A program made the translations under genes and the position numbers. The notes beneath the pieces are model-generated. The model was not told the DNA's origin. It searched no databases and worked only from the letters and a program-made list of their open reading frames with translations. Of a stretch of 64,000 nucleotides of DNA, positions 52,401 to 59,552 are shown piece after piece (position 1 is the stretch's first letter; each line of letters opens with the position of its first letter). This DNA comes from SZUA-545 sp050297855. Its GTDB lineage: Bacteria; Campylobacterota; Campylobacteria; Campylobacterales; SZUA-545. The DNA lies in NCBI GenBank assembly GCA_050297855.1, contig JBNKTC010000010.1, positions 310,001 to 374,000 of the forward strand, written 5' to 3'.

Positions 52401-54037
52401 AGGAGTTCACCGGTTATTTCACGCTCTCGTTCAATCTCACCCGTCCCTACATCAGCGAGATCGAGGATGCAACCAAAAAGGTGGTCTACGACCTGACTAT
52501 CCCCTTCCCCTGGTTCGGAAGGAAAATGACAATTCCCATCGAGCGCGACGTCGAACTGACCGAAGCGGAAAAAGATGCTATGTTTGAAGCCGAATTCGCC
52601 CCGGATATCGTCCGCGAATTCATCGAGTACCTCGAAGTGACCGGCATCGACGCCGACGGCAACGAGACCCAGCTGGATCTCGACTACACTGTGATGTCGA
52701 ATTATCGCAAGGGTCGGCAGATGCGGATCAACATTGCCAGCAAAAGCATCCAGGAAATCACCCGGAGAGATATCAAGCACCTTCGGTTCGGCGCATCAAC
52801 CTTTGTCACGCCGTCGTCGAAGATCATTCTGCATTCGGCCTATCTGCATTACCGTACCCCGCACCTGAGCGAGTACATCGTACGCAACGGACGGATCAAC
52901 AACGACATCATCAACACCCGGGAAGTGCAGATCGACTTTACCAACTTCCCCCCGATCGATGTGGAGATCCACACCGACGCCGCCCTGCTCTACACCCCGA
53001 TGAACAGCCGCGAAACCCGCGACCCGCGCAAAGAGGACAACGAAGCCGCCCAGCAGCTCATCGCCTTTTTGAACGAGCATCTGGAGATGTCCCACAAGGT
53101 GATCTGGTCCCAGATGGACTCCAGCCGCCTCTTTGGACTTCTGGATGGCTACATCGCCCCCAATACCAACGGTAAAAGCGTCGCCAGTGTCGTGGAGAAC
53201 CGTATCATGGGCATTGTGGGGAACAACCTCGTCCTCAAAGTGATCCCCGGCGAGCGGATCGACCCGGTCTTCCGCAATGTCACGGATCTGATGGCCTACT
53301 ACCGGCCGACGACCAAGCCCGACCCCTTCCGCATCAGCGTTCCAACCAAAGGGGTCTACGCCGAATCGGTTATGGGGGCGTGCAACAGCTGCGAAGAGAT
53401 CGACGACAATCGCCACTGGCGGTTCGAGGATGTTCCCTGCGGCACGTCGCCGACCGCCATCGGCACCCTCTCGACCGACAGCCGCCGCGCGGAGACAGGC
53501 GACCTGCAGGTCAAAGACCTGCCGACAAACATCATCGCCATGCAGTCCGCTCCGGCGGCACCGGACCCCACGGGGCTCGCCGCCGCTTACAACGCCATCG
53601 CCAAAAGCGATCTTTTCAAAGACATGACGGGGCTGGCGGGCACCCAGGCCAATGCGTTGCAGGCCCTGCAAACCACGTCTAAAAGCGTCACCGATCTGGC
53701 GGGCAAAGCCGCTGAGATCCAGAAACAGCAAGCGATGCAGAAGGACATCGGCAAGACCCTCAAGACCATCAAGAAGGCCGAGGACGACAAGCAGATCGAC
53801 AAAGATCAGGCCAAGAAACTCTCCTACACGGCACTCAGTTCCATGGTCGGCGAGTCGACCCAGAAGAAAGAGAAGCTCAGCAAACAGGACGAGGTCAAAA
53901 AAGCGATCGAAAAAGCCTCGACGGACAAGAACAAGAACATCACCATCAAACAAGGTGACGAGTCGGTCACCATCACCGTCCCGAAAGCCTGCACGGACGC
54001 TGCCGGTACAGGCGGTTCCGGAGGCGGTTCGAGTTAA
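49499..54037 (+). CDS. Very large (1512 residues) protein of unknown function
   Basis: No signal peptide or membrane helix at the N-terminus. Regions: 1-135 beta-rich (HYLKISYTQSIREHDVF); 135-230 a carboxypeptidase-regulatory or Ig-like module (GDIKIRGRVIDLSGERAVG); 290-690 mainly helical; about 725-745 a conserved-looking LPLAPCQEKQIAILEWDRDE; about 790-830 a Gly/Ser-rich hydrophobic stretch (GIGGGLGGFLSGITFGLVGG); 830-1270 beta and coil; about 1280-1300 a motif TKGVYAESVMGACNSCEEID; 1370-1490 a Lys/Gln-rich coiled coil; and a Gly/Ser tail. I recall similar large uncharacterised proteins sharing the last motif but no function. RBS GAGGAG lies 6 bases before ATG. It is alone in its transcript, with a hairpin after it. 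Confidence 0.85.
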   Translation: MEQRMSVNGVLIPDSPNKDNEGNVIAEDRYRGHYLKISYTQSIREHDVFATDRADVAPDGSFRFFIPKKELLSNQEIKVEVYAPDGSLIDARYRSYGTLGAAEYDESAEDQSDAVFKIEVNPRNAIGSDALSPVEEGDIKIRGRVIDLSGERAVGALTVIIMVSDDVNADYDSATYRPIFSAVTDGTGYFGGRVSHASVKRAYGIIAGLESQPVAIALDDGGRLPSEIILVSDLSTLPEGVGSATGTGALPEGDDLVNSKGYSQDIGGSCVNFTIPNRTLEEFSFYHTVRTTEPEIRGLTINATQSAGIKADLLNFSDQLFTLFGKLNNSFRTVSVLEYTVEDVQEPKKEAADMTVRSALNVNTSAVAAGTLSAAPVYHLKVASAVGTLKLKSSDLLDVRKGINFAALVKLLADQRRRRDKLNALHRKLAAAYCGKKGAQEAQSYCESLVSEDALNRDTIASLLGHIREYPSVVKPDTKVVKLYVAYLSDLQDLIDISYADAEAIALVQKNGEKLTAAIDKNIDASEDQRELLEYLRRVIVELANAAKDTAGGFEPCPPKEVTETMGVLCVMQEFEETRTLLRNKAILTFGEILTIRSSYDTFLHSITAFLGLLDEFYSFYKSSKNFMISLEDDYFVMHYSSTKNQLTQLKRMIQRAVARIEKIENDYITNHPGRRELSVETSIDWDDTPTVYENTTIAHGHILHFKQKWKADGYSLGDLLYSLPLAPCQEKQIAILEWDRDEFAARTESQTVTEALSANISRDRDISEIMSSALSESIHASSTNKVGSTSAGIGGGLGGFLSGITFGLVGGVSHSGGSSSSTSDQNGYRHLTGSTLNRLQDNVSQAASAVRGQRSTVVQSIGQSETVHAQTEVIKNNNHCHAMTVQYFEVLKHYALEQELVDVQECLFVPLPMSDFDNPKVLRWSDALRRSLYGRKLRRGIDAIERIESHYANSDLPTGPYCDVPIEEFTGYFTLSFNLTRPYISEIEDATKKVVYDLTIPFPWFGRKMTIPIERDVELTEAEKDAMFEAEFAPDIVREFIEYLEVTGIDADGNETQLDLDYTVMSNYRKGRQMRINIASKSIQEITRRDIKHLRFGASTFVTPSSKIILHSAYLHYRTPHLSEYIVRNGRINNDIINTREVQIDFTNFPPIDVEIHTDAALLYTPMNSRETRDPRKEDNEAAQQLIAFLNEHLEMSHKVIWSQMDSSRLFGLLDGYIAPNTNGKSVASVVENRIMGIVGNNLVLKVIPGERIDPVFRNVTDLMAYYRPTTKPDPFRISVPTKGVYAESVMGACNSCEEIDDNRHWRFEDVPCGTSPTAIGTLSTDSRRAETGDLQVKDLPTNIIAMQSAPAAPDPTGLAAAYNAIAKSDLFKDMTGLAGTQANALQALQTTSKSVTDLAGKAAEIQKQQAMQKDIGKTLKTIKKAEDDKQIDKDQAKKLSYTALSSMVGESTQKKEKLSKQDEVKKAIEKASTDKNKNITIKQGDESVTITVPKACTDAAGTGGSGGGSS

Positions 54038-54043
54038 ATTCTT

Positions 54044-54061
54044 TTCGGGCTTCGGCCCGAA
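54044..54061 (+). terminator. Stable hairpin after the 1512-residue gene
   Basis: TTCGGGC-TTCG-GCCCGAA: 7-bp perfect stem with a stable TTCG tetraloop, 7 bases after the stop. The following sequence is TCAT rather than a T-run. Confidence 0.55.
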
Positions 54062-54189
54062 TCATACGCTGTCGATTTTCTGATACTTCCAACCTCATCG
54101 ACATTTTTTACTTCCGTTTTCCTTGCTGCTGTAAGATAGTGACGTTTGCCCCAAGCGGCAATTCCAACGATCAACAACAAGGAGACATC

Positions 54190-54477
54190 ATGGCCAGTGA
54201 AGGCTACCACGAACCTATCGAAGAACTTTCCGACGCTACCCGCGACATGCACCGTGCGATCGTATCACTGATGGAAGAGCTCGAAGCGGTCGACTGGTAC
54301 AACCAGCGTGTCGACGCCTGCAAAGATGCAGAGCTTAAAGCGATCCTCGAACACAACCGTGACGAGGAGAAAGAGCACGCCGCGATGGTCCTCGAATGGA
54401 TCCGCCGCCAGGATGCCACCGTCGACAAAGAACTGAAGGACTATCTCTTTACCGAGAAACCCATCGGCCATCATTAG
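54190..54477 (+). CDS. Encapsulated-ferritin-like (EncFtn) protein, no encapsulin adjacent
   Basis: 95 residues. It has the two-helix EncFtn core: HEPIEELSDATRDMHRAIVS, LMEELEAVDWYNQRVDAC and AILEHNRDEEKEHAAMVLEW, with the ferroxidase Glu (EELEA), Glu and His (EEKEH) all present. It matches the Rhodospirillum EncFtn family closely by memory. The protein ends at LFTEKPIGHH without the C-terminal extension that targets EncFtn into an encapsulin shell. No encapsulin gene is beside it. ATG 54190 has GGAG 5 bases before. It oxidises Fe(II) as a ring of dimers in known members. Confidence 0.85.
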   Translation: MASEGYHEPIEELSDATRDMHRAIVSLMEELEAVDWYNQRVDACKDAELKAILEHNRDEEKEHAAMVLEWIRRQDATVDKELKDYLFTEKPIGHH

Positions 54478-54537
54478 GCCGTCTGCTCCGCCGTGCGGGG
54501 CACGTTTCCACCCTATCCTGACATCCAGAGAGGCACC

Positions 54538-55131
54538 ATGTACACCCCGGAACATTTCAAGATGACTGACCCCGAAGCACTGCACCGGCACATCGATGCC
54601 CACCCTTTCGCAACGCTGGTCTCATCCCGCGACACGATCGAAGCGACCCACATCCCCATCCACCGGTTTTCCGACGGCCACTACTACGGTCACCTCGCCC
54701 GGCGTAATCCCCAGTCCGCCCTGCCTCGCGGCACCAAGGTCTGCGCCATCTTCTCCGGCCCTCACGCCTACATCTCACCCAATCTGTACGCCTCGGAGTT
54801 CAACGTCCCCACCTGGAACTACAGCGCCGTCCACTGCCACGGCACCCTGACCTGGATCGATGAACCTGAAAAGGTGTGGGAACTGTTCCGGGAAACGGTA
54901 CGGCATTTCGAGGGTTCTGACGGATGGCAACTCCCGGAAGAGGAACGCTACCAAGCACTGCTGGAACATCTGCGCTTTTTCCGTCTCGATGTTGAGCGGA
55001 TGGAGGGGGTTGCCAAATGGAACCAGAACAAATCGCCGGAGGATATCGCAAGTGTGATCTCAGGGTTGGAAGTGCAGGGGCAAAACGAAGCGGCGGCTAT
55101 GATGAAGTATACGCACTACGATATAGACTAA
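54538..55131 (+). CDS. PaiB/FMN-binding negative regulator family protein
   Basis: 197 residues. It opens MYTPEHFKMTDPEALHRHID and has the FMN split-barrel pattern with FSGPHAYISPNLYASEFNVP, TWNYSAVHCHGTLTWID and a C-terminal KWNQNKSPEDIASVISGLEV. These are PaiB signatures. Bacillus PaiB affects protease and sporulation genes; the biochemical role is unclear. ATG 54538 follows AGAGAGG. It is 60 bases after the EncFtn gene, on the same strand. Confidence 0.88.
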   Translation: MYTPEHFKMTDPEALHRHIDAHPFATLVSSRDTIEATHIPIHRFSDGHYYGHLARRNPQSALPRGTKVCAIFSGPHAYISPNLYASEFNVPTWNYSAVHCHGTLTWIDEPEKVWELFRETVRHFEGSDGWQLPEEERYQALLEHLRFFRLDVERMEGVAKWNQNKSPEDIASVISGLEVQGQNEAAAMMKYTHYDID

Positions 55132-55371
55132 GTGCCGATTTCAGGACTTAGCCGAACGTTTTGGTTCAAATAAGTCCGTTTTCCGTACTTAGCACACTTC
55201 AGGTTGTTGCACTGGATTGCACGCTTCCTGCAAGAATCTTCCATTTTCTGACATCTCGCAATAATTTCACTATTTTTGTTTATTTATCATATGTTCCGAT
55301 AAGTGCCCTTTTAAGCCTTAGTCGTATAAAATGTGTACTAATAAAGAGTTAGCAATAGAAGGAGCATAGAT
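55132..55371. other. AT-rich intergenic region before the small-gene cluster
   Basis: 240 bases with no supported gene. A TATAAA-like box (55325-55330) and GTTAGCA at 55348-55354 precede the first small gene. The GC content falls sharply here relative to the PaiB gene and stays low to about 56.6 kb. Confidence 0.5.
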
Positions 55372-55683
55372 ATGAAAATTGAATCTCTAAGTTGGCATGA
55401 TGGCGTTCTGGGAGAAATAATCTATGAGCCAAAAAATAGCAGCTTAACTATATTTTTATCTTTGTATCCAGAGCAAATTGAATCATCAGATAGAAATCCA
55501 CTGAAGATCGTTTGCAACGAGGTAGAATGGTTTAAAAACAATATAGACAACAATACCCTGGAAGAGTACAAGACGATAGGCAATATCTATGATGGTGAAA
55601 TGCTTGGACCAGTAGTAAGAATTGAATTATACGGTGGGGACATACTTGTCAAAGCAGCAAGTTACAGTGTACAGAAATGCTAA
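55372..55683 (+). CDS. Small AT-rich protein of unknown function
   Basis: 103 residues, with beta-type alternation: IESLSWHDGVLGEIIYEP, SLTIFLSLYPEQ and GPVVRIELYGGDILVKAAS. It is cytoplasmic, no signal. I do not recognise it. RBS AAGGAG 9 bases before the ATG. The TAA stop lies inside TGCTAAC (55678-55684), the R''-like box of a possible attC site. Codon usage is AT-rich (many ATA, AAA, TTA), unlike the neighbours, so the gene is probably acquired. Confidence 0.7.
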   Translation: MKIESLSWHDGVLGEIIYEPKNSSLTIFLSLYPEQIESSDRNPLKIVCNEVEWFKNNIDNNTLEEYKTIGNIYDGEMLGPVVRIELYGGDILVKAASYSVQKC

Positions 55684-55749
55684 CAAATCAGAGGAGACCA
55701 ATCAAAAACCCGCGGGTGGCTTTTTGATTGCTCATTTTAAACGTTAGGA
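55678..55749. repeat. Integron attC-like junction (tentative)
   Basis: A 72-base element begins TGCTAAC and ends GTTAGGA, with a central 9-bp inverted repeat AATCAAAAA/TTTTTGATT. The TGCTAAC box is the exact reverse complement of GTTAGCA at 55348-55354, just upstream of the same gene. That is what an integrated gene cassette would show. The 7th base of the 3' box (A) and the weak L boxes depart from the attC consensus. The inner hairpin could alternatively be a terminator. Confidence 0.4.
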
Positions 55750-55754
55750 TGATT

Positions 55755-56198
55755 ATGACAGCACTCGATTCATGTGATACTTTATATCTTAATACAGTTG
55801 ATTATGATCATGAGAAAAATACATTAACGATTGCCACAACTGAAGGCATTCTCTCTAGTCAAGAATGCGATATCAAGTTGGATGATAAAGTAGTACCGAT
55901 ACGGGCCAAACCAATTGAAGTGACTGACAAAAGCAAGCAATATTCCGTTACCTTTAGTTCCGTACTAAGCTATTTTGTCATGGATGATTTTTACCAGAAT
56001 TTACTTGGACCAGATGATATATGGACCGGCAAGAATCTATTGGTATTAGAGAAAAGCGAATACATAGATTTTATTGCTCATGCAACAGTCATACGACAGA
56101 TTTTAAATAGTAATGAAGTTGGTTATTACTGTCTTATTACGGCATCTACTCAGTTTTTTGTATGCGCTAAAACTAAGCCGTCAGTGACTTTTATATGA
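55755..56198 (+). CDS. AT-rich protein of unknown function
   Basis: 147 residues. Mostly beta-type strands (LYLNTVDYDHEKNTLTIATT, ECDIKLDDKVVPIRAKPIEV) with a helical middle; no signal peptide or membrane helix. Not recognised. ATG at 55755 has AGGA 5 bases before it, overlapping the 3' end of the attC-like junction. AT-rich codon use matches the neighbouring gene. The stop is followed by ATCCTAAAAGG, a weak partner for the upstream TTAGGAT. Confidence 0.65.
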   Translation: MTALDSCDTLYLNTVDYDHEKNTLTIATTEGILSSQECDIKLDDKVVPIRAKPIEVTDKSKQYSVTFSSVLSYFVMDDFYQNLLGPDDIWTGKNLLVLEKSEYIDFIAHATVIRQILNSNEVGYYCLITASTQFFVCAKTKPSVTFI

Positions 56199-56238
56199 AT
56201 CCTAAAAGGAAGAAATTGATTGATCATAGGTCATCCAC

Positions 56239-56550
56239 ATGCTTCAGATAAAGACAAAAATGCTCCTCAGCACATCGCTCACAAAATCATTCGCACTTAA
56301 AACAGGAAGCATCGTTACTATTGGAAAGAACTGCTATCAAACGCATCCATTAATTTCCACCCTGTTCAAATACTACTATGTAGGGCCAGCTCCTTTTGTA
56401 CTCATATTTCTCTTTCTGCTGATGCCGCACTGGTTTGACAATCTCTATTTACAAGCGATGGAAACGATCCTGCTCTATCTCATTGCTGAATGGTTGCTTA
56501 CGCTTCTTCTACCCTTATACCGAGTCGATCGCAACAAATCCCGCCACTGA
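56239..56550 (+). CDS. Small two-helix membrane protein of unknown function
   Basis: 103 residues. A basic N-terminal region is followed by two membrane helices, GPAPFVLIFLFLLMPHWF and METILLYLIAEWLLTLLLPL, and a basic tail (YRVDRNKSRH). It is probably an inner-membrane protein. I see no strong ribosome site (AGGTCATCC). Not recognised. Confidence 0.5.
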   Translation: MLQIKTKMLLSTSLTKSFALKTGSIVTIGKNCYQTHPLISTLFKYYYVGPAPFVLIFLFLLMPHWFDNLYLQAMETILLYLIAEWLLTLLLPLYRVDRNKSRH

Positions 56551-56576
56551 AATAATCACTCTTTTTAGAAATAGAG

Positions 56577-56631
56577 GAGTCAGGTGATACTGATACAAAA
56601 CTATTATCTATGCATAGGTATCACCCAACTC
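56577..56631. repeat. Inverted repeat downstream of the small-gene cluster
   Basis: GAGT-CA-GGTGATAC (56577-56590) is inverted as GTATCACC-CA-ACTC (56618-56631), with a 27-base AT-rich loop. It ends the AT-rich cluster and may be a border element or a terminator. Confidence 0.5.
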
Positions 56632-56797
56632 TCTTGTTCGGAGCGCTTTTCATCCATTGTTCTGCCATACAACCATAGCGTTGTGTCCCAATCCGAAAGA
56701 GATATATCACCCCGCAACTAGATTCAAAATCTGTCAACATCTTAAATGTGCCCTTGCTAAGATCGTAATAGTATCTTCTGTATCCAAGGAGTAGACG

Positions 56798-57880
56798 ATG
56801 CATTCCTCTTTGATTCGCGATCGCGCAGCCGGTGCCATCATGGGTGCCCTTATCGGTGATGCGCTGGGCGTCGGCCCTCACTGGTATTATGATCTTGATG
56901 CGTTGCACCGGGATTATGGCGACTGGATCGACGGCTACACCGACCCGATGCCCGGGCGATACCATGACGGCCTCAAAGCCGGTGATTCATCACAATCGGG
57001 ACTTATCCTGACCCTGATGCTCCGATCTCTTGCAGAATGCGGCGGCTATGACGAAGCGGATTTCTGCGGACGCATGGACGAAGAGCTCTTTGTCCTGCTC
57101 GACGGTACTCCCGTCAACGGCCCCGGACACTATACCAGCCAATCCATCCGCGAAACCTGGCGAAGGCGGGTCGAGCAGAAACGCCCCTGGGGCGAAACCG
57201 GCGGACATGCCGATACGACAGAAGCGATCGAACGCACCCTGGCCATAGCCGTGCGTTATGCCTGTGAGCCCGCCGCACTGGCCGATGCCGTCGCCCGCAA
57301 CACACACCTGACCCAGGCCGACGATACCGTCATCTCAATGACCGTTGCTTTCGGAGCCGTTCTGGGACTCCTGGTCCAGGGCAATGCCCTCGATTCCGAG
57401 CTCTCGGGGAAACTGATGAAACTGCTCCATGACGGTGACCTACCCTTTCATGCTGTGACCGGGGACAACCTCCAACCGCCGAAACCTGGCGATCCCGATC
57501 CTCCCCGTGCGGGACGCTTTGCTTCACCCGATGCCCTGTTGACCCCCTCATATATGGCTGCCGCGGCAGCGGATCCGGACATTCGTATCGAACCGGCATG
57601 GAAAGTCTCGATCGTTTACGGCATGCCCTGTGCGATCTACCACCAGCTCCCCGCCGCTTACTACCTCGCTGCGCGCTTCCGCAACGACTTCGAATCTGCG
57701 GTCCTTCATGCACTTAACGGCGGAGGTCAGAACCAGGCTCGAGCCATTCTCACCGGTGCGCTGACGGGTGCGCAGGTCGGTCTCAGCGGTATTCCGAAAC
57801 GGTTTCTGGAAGGCCTCAGCGAATCCGACTCGCTTCTGGAGCTTTCAGAAACTGTCGCGCAGCAGGTCGCGCCGCTGTAA
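56798..57880 (+). CDS. ADP-ribosylglycohydrolase-fold protein without the metal aspartates
   Basis: 360 residues, ATG after AAGGAG. The family N-terminus AAGAIMGALIGDALGVGPHW is clear. At the first metal motif (usually WTDDT) it reads KAGDSSQSGLI. At the second (usually GGDTDTxAAIxGALAG) it reads NGGGQNQARAILTGALTGAQ. The Mg-binding Asp residues are thus Ser/Gln. It is probably not a metal-dependent ADP-ribose hydrolase, and may resemble the crystallin-J1 branch. It lies after the AT-rich cluster but its own base composition is like the host. Confidence 0.82.
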   Translation: MHSSLIRDRAAGAIMGALIGDALGVGPHWYYDLDALHRDYGDWIDGYTDPMPGRYHDGLKAGDSSQSGLILTLMLRSLAECGGYDEADFCGRMDEELFVLLDGTPVNGPGHYTSQSIRETWRRRVEQKRPWGETGGHADTTEAIERTLAIAVRYACEPAALADAVARNTHLTQADDTVISMTVAFGAVLGLLVQGNALDSELSGKLMKLLHDGDLPFHAVTGDNLQPPKPGDPDPPRAGRFASPDALLTPSYMAAAAADPDIRIEPAWKVSIVYGMPCAIYHQLPAAYYLAARFRNDFESAVLHALNGGGQNQARAILTGALTGAQVGLSGIPKRFLEGLSESDSLLELSETVAQQVAPL

Positions 57881-57908
57881 AGGGTACTCCGGCGTTGCCG
57901 TTTTTTTG

Positions 57909-57914
57909 TATAAT
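57909..57914 (+). promoter_or_regulatory. Putative promoter -10
   Basis: A perfect TATAAT preceded by seven T, 29 bases before the ATG at 57944. The T-run plus TATAAT without a -35 is the promoter type seen in Campylobacterota. The T-run also follows GGCGTTGCC, a possible terminator for the gene before. Confidence 0.5.
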
Positions 57915-57943
57915 CTGCACAATCCATTTTTGCAGGATGTCCG

Positions 57944-58351
57944 ATGCAGCGATCTCTCTTCACACTCCTGGCAGTTTTCTGCATCTATATGCCACTCCAG
58001 GCAGCAGAGCCCTCCCAACAACATCTCAAAAACCAGCTTATTGCCATGTCCGAAGCCCTCGACACAAATGAGACTGAAGCGATCCGCACCTTCATGCTCA
58101 CCTACGCCATCCCAAAAAGCCGTCAGCCCTACATCCCCGATGCGATGATCGACGAGATCGTCAGCAACTTCATGACGGAAAAGCAGGCCGGGCTCAAGCA
58201 GGCACTCTCCGTCGTACAGGAGATGACCCCGCAAGTCGAGGACGACAACCGTACCTACACGTTCCTTCCCGAAAACGACCCCTCCGGCGAACTTACCAAA
58301 CCCCTCACCTTCGTCTTCGACGACAACGCAACCTTCCTGCTCCAACGGTAG
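57944..58351 (+). CDS. Periplasmic protein of unknown function
   Basis: 135 residues. Signal peptide MQRSLFTLLAVFCIYMPLQA, then a helical domain (QQHLKNQLIAMSEALDTNE) and an acidic C-terminal half (VEDDNRTYTFLPENDPSGEL). No family recognised. RBS candidate: AGGATG-type 8 bases before the start. It stands alone between the ADP-ribosylglycohydrolase homologue and a convergent small gene. Confidence 0.65.
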   Translation: MQRSLFTLLAVFCIYMPLQAAEPSQQHLKNQLIAMSEALDTNETEAIRTFMLTYAIPKSRQPYIPDAMIDEIVSNFMTEKQAGLKQALSVVQEMTPQVEDDNRTYTFLPENDPSGELTKPLTFVFDDNATFLLQR

Positions 58352-58403
58352 CTGCGTCAACGGCTTCATCGAAGCCACTCACGCCGGAACCCTTCGATGC
58401 GCC

Positions 58404-58607
58404 CTAGCGCATCTCGAAGGTGACGACCAGGTCGTCGCCGTTTTCGACGATGTTGAAGGCGTGTTTCTGACAGAACTCCTCGTTCATACGCTCTGCCCAC
58501 GCCGTCGCTTCGATCAGCGCGTCGTCCTTGTTCTCGAAGATCTTTTCCGCGGCTTCGCCGCTGCGCTTGAAACATCCACACTGTTTTTCCATAGTTACTT
58601 TGTACAT
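58404..58607 (-). CDS. Small conserved hypothetical protein
   Basis: 67 residues with a beta-alpha-beta look: MYKVTMEKQCGCFKRSGEAA, DDALIEATAWAERMNEEFCQ and NIVENGDDLVVTFEM. The CGCF dicysteine near the N-terminus and one more Cys could bind metal or form a disulfide. There is no signal peptide. AAAGGACAGAC lies before the start. Not recognised. Confidence 0.6.
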   Translation of the reverse strand: MYKVTMEKQCGCFKRSGEAAEKIFENKDDALIEATAWAERMNEEFCQKHAFNIVENGDDLVVTFEMR

Positions 58608-58654
58608 GTCTGTCCTTTGATGATTGTTCGGGCGCGCAGTATAGTAGGGAGTGT

Positions 58655-59548
58655 TTAAAGAAACGGCAGGATACGCTGAGTAAGCGTGTGGCTTGCGTCG
58701 GGATTAAGGATGATGCCACCCTCACCGGTGTTGGCCGCTTCAATGCAGACCATATGACGGTAACCGTCGTCATCGAAATCGCCCATCGCCGCCGCTTTCT
58801 CCTGCCACGGGTTCCAGACGACGGTGTGTGCGCTGCCGAACTTGGCGATTTCGATCATCCGGTCGGCGCAGCGCAGGCAGCAAGAGGGGTCTGCGTCATC
58901 GTAAACTCGGTCCGTCTCTTCCGTCACGACGACCGCTCCTATCTGGCACTTCTGCGACCCGCCGTCGGTCTTGTCCCGGTAGGTTTTGTCCGCAAACCCC
59001 TCGATCACCGTCTCTTCTATGGAAGTAACCCGAAAGTAGCTGTGCAGCGCTTCGGTGATCTCAAACGGTTCACTCCCCCTATTGGTCGTGGTGAGTTCGA
59101 GGGTGAGCGTACTGCCCACCGTCACGACATACTCCAGCATAAACTCGCGGGAAAAGAGCGACCGGGTTGCGTCGCTGTCCTGAAGCCCGAGACGCAGCAC
59201 CGTCTCGCCGCGTCCGTTGACGCTGGTGCCAAAAAGCGTCCAGAAGCTGTTTCTGGCAAAACCGTGTTGGGGCAGCGCCGCGTCGGAAGGGTGCGGACCG
59301 AACCAGGGCCAGCAGAGGGGGATACCGCCGCGGATCGCTTTGTCTTCGGTAAAGATTGCGGCGTCACTGAGCCAGAGCGTCTCTTCAAAACCTTTAGGGT
59401 GATAGGCGGTGACATGTGCCCCGTGAAAGTAGAGTTCGCAGGTCGCAAGAGGGTTGTCCACGACCGCTTTGGTCAGGCCGCCCTGCCCCGCTTCAAAGTG
59501 AAGGTGGCCGGGGATGGCAAAGAGGCCGTTAAGCGCGCCGAGGTCCAT
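58655..59548 (-). CDS. D-hexose-6-phosphate mutarotase (aldose-1-epimerase family)
   Basis: 297 residues. GIPLCWPWFGPHP and LPQHGFARNSFWTLF carry the substrate Arg and the first catalytic His; EALHSYFRV the second His; and HTVVWNPWQEKAAAMGDF plus MVCIEAANTGEGGI the catalytic Glu. This is the YeaD subfamily, which interconverts anomers of hexose 6-phosphates. It follows ccsBA with 4 bases between, on the same strand. Confidence 0.9.
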   Translation of the reverse strand: MDLGALNGLFAIPGHLHFEAGQGGLTKAVVDNPLATCELYFHGAHVTAYHPKGFEETLWLSDAAIFTEDKAIRGGIPLCWPWFGPHPSDAALPQHGFARNSFWTLFGTSVNGRGETVLRLGLQDSDATRSLFSREFMLEYVVTVGSTLTLELTTTNRGSEPFEITEALHSYFRVTSIEETVIEGFADKTYRDKTDGGSQKCQIGAVVVTEETDRVYDDADPSCCLRCADRMIEIAKFGSAHTVVWNPWQEKAAAMGDFDDDGYRHMVCIEAANTGEGGIILNPDASHTLTQRILPFL

Positions 59549-59552
59549 AACG

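Noticed and set aside
52796..53953. A 385-residue open frame opposite the 1512-residue gene
   Set aside because: No ribosome site or domain; explained by the codon bias of the sense gene.
56199..56238. A second attC-like junction after the 147-residue gene
   Set aside because: Only ATCCTAAAAGG resembles an R'' box; there is no matching GTTRRRY box or inner hairpin.
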